DNA of 64,000 bases from Oceanobacillus sp. FSL K6-2867. Its GTDB lineage: Bacteria > Bacillota > Bacilli > Bacillales > Amphibacillaceae. Under the pieces are notes generated by a model, which was not told the DNA's origin, ran no database searches, and saw only the letters and a program-made list of their open reading frames with translations. The stretch is from the NCBI RefSeq assembly GCF_037963145.1, contig NZ_CP150144.1, positions 992,001-1,056,000 of the forward strand, given 5' to 3'. Positions 63,421 through 64,000 of the stretch are shown piece by piece. Position numbers and translations under genes: made by a program. The first letter of the stretch is position 1; the number at the start of each line of letters is the position of its first letter.

Positions 63421-63844
63421 TAAATCCTCCCGATTGAATATTATTGAAAAATCCAAACAATAATTCTTCAATAACTTCTTTGTTTCTTTCGTATTTTCCT
63501 TCGTTGATTAATTCCTTAATTCGATGCACTACTTTTAATGCTTGCTGATAGAACCGAATCTTTTCTTCAAGGTTAATCATTTTTTCATCTAATAACGAAA
63601 CGGTAGAAACGTTGCATTCGATTGAAATTGGTTGATCTCTTAACAGAAGTACTTGTTGAATCTCTTTAATGGTAAAACCTAATTGCTTTAATACAATGAT
63701 AAATTGTAACTGTTTCTCACAGGCTACATCATATTCCCGGTAACCATTTTCCCGCCTTTTCGGAACTAAAATGTTTTCCTTCTCATAGTAACGAACCGTA
63801 TCCGGCTGAATATGGTATTTTGCAGCAAAGTCTTTAATTTGCAT
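63413..63844 (-). CDS. MerR family regulator
   Basis: A 143-residue MerR-type regulator. Residues 1-70 are the winged helix (KDFAAKYHIQPDTVRYYEKENILVPKRRENGYREYD, then LQFIIVLKQLGFTIKEIQQVL), followed by a dimerising coiled coil. There is one Cys (IECNVS) in the effector part, so a metal is possible but not shown. GGGAGG precedes the ATG. Its own promoter has a 19-base spacer with a dyad, so it controls itself and the DUF4260 gene. Confidence 0.93.
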   Translation of the reverse strand: MQIKDFAAKYHIQPDTVRYYEKENILVPKRRENGYREYDVACEKQLQFIIVLKQLGFTIKEIQQVLLLRDQPISIECNVSTVSLLDEKMINLEEKIRFYQQALKVVHRIKELINEGKYERNKEVIEELLFGFFNNIQSGGFND

Positions 63845-63865
63845 AGCAGCAAGCCTCCCATAAAA

Positions 63866-63896
63866 ATAATAACATTGGAGAAAACTCCAAGGTCAA
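63866..63896 (-). promoter_or_regulatory. MerR-type promoter with 19-bp spacer
   Basis: On the minus strand the -35 is TTGACC (63891-63896) and the -10 is TATTAT (63866-63871), exactly 19 bases apart. The spacer carries the dyad TTGGAG (63875-63880 complement) and CTCCAA (63885-63890), the classic MerR operator that is untwisted on activation. Confidence 0.8.
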
Positions 63897-64000
63897 TAGT
63901 GAATTTCTGTGCGGACTGTGATGGCAAAATATATCTTTGCAGAGCAAACGGCTGCTATAAATAAGTACAAAACTATTCTATCTGTTCTACGTACCGAAAG

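Noticed and set aside
1..64000. CRISPR arrays, tRNA or rRNA genes, insertion sequences
   Set aside because: I looked for regular repeat-spacer patterns, cloverleaf and CCA-type ends, transposase motifs and terminal repeats, and found none.

Overview
The window looks like chromosomal DNA of an AT-rich, endospore-forming Gram-positive bacterium of the family Bacillaceae, probably near Oceanobacillus or Virgibacillus. That placement is inference. It rests on strong AGGAGG-type ribosome binding sites, on Bacillus-type genes (mreBH, fruRKA, pdxR/pdxST, queF under a preQ1 riboswitch, a YheC/D spore-coat family protein, DUF4183 proteins), and on T-rich intrinsic terminators between most convergent genes. 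I see no rRNA, tRNA, CRISPR array, insertion sequence or prophage.

Layout. 0.1-2.6 kb: Na+/amino-acid symporter and glutaminase, convergent. 2.7-5.2 kb: a secreted CAP-domain protein and the actin homologue MreBH. 5.8-18.4 kb: an amino-acid catabolism block. It holds a type III CoA-transferase with a glutaryl-CoA-dehydrogenase-like enzyme, two DUF4183 proteins, a lysine operon (semialdehyde dehydrogenase, lysine 6-dehydrogenase, DUF3870) and, divergent from it, a tryptophan-to-anthranilate operon (kynU-kynB-kynA, an NSS-family transporter, a CoA-disulfide reductase). The lysine and tryptophan operons appear to share one palindromic divergent promoter. The CoA-transferase/dehydrogenase pair would fit the glutarate/glutaryl-CoA end of lysine breakdown.

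18.4-31.7 kb: unknown proteins, an ABC-F ATPase, a TlpA-type thioredoxin, a P1 peptidase, a pseudouridine synthase, a chemoreceptor, an RNase J paralogue whose own ribosome binding site lies in a hairpin, and a PTS IIC-like membrane protein. 32.1-35.7 kb: the fructose operon fruR-fruK-fruA with a cre-like site and direct repeats at its promoter. 35.7-40.4 kb: an unusual KASIII-like protein with a small partner gene, then pdxR divergent from pdxS-pdxT.

40.5-53 kb: accessory and regulatory genes: an acetyltransferase and DUF4269 pair, two tiny orphan proteins, a MarR/MFS pair, queF with its riboswitch, a BASS transporter, a PhnA-like zinc-ribbon protein, an orphan F420-ligase-like protein divergent from a LysR regulator, a KOW-like protein, a spore-coat ATP-grasp protein and an SDR. 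53-56.2 kb: a poorly characterised cluster with a membrane-anchored BNR-repeat protein. 56.4-62.7 kb: a redox/xenobiotic region: a catE-like dioxygenase operon divergent from a Cys7 HxlR regulator, an aldo/keto reductase divergent from an IclR regulator, and an Old Yellow Enzyme. 63.1-63.9 kb: a MerR regulator with a classic 19-bp-spacer promoter and a DUF4260 membrane protein.
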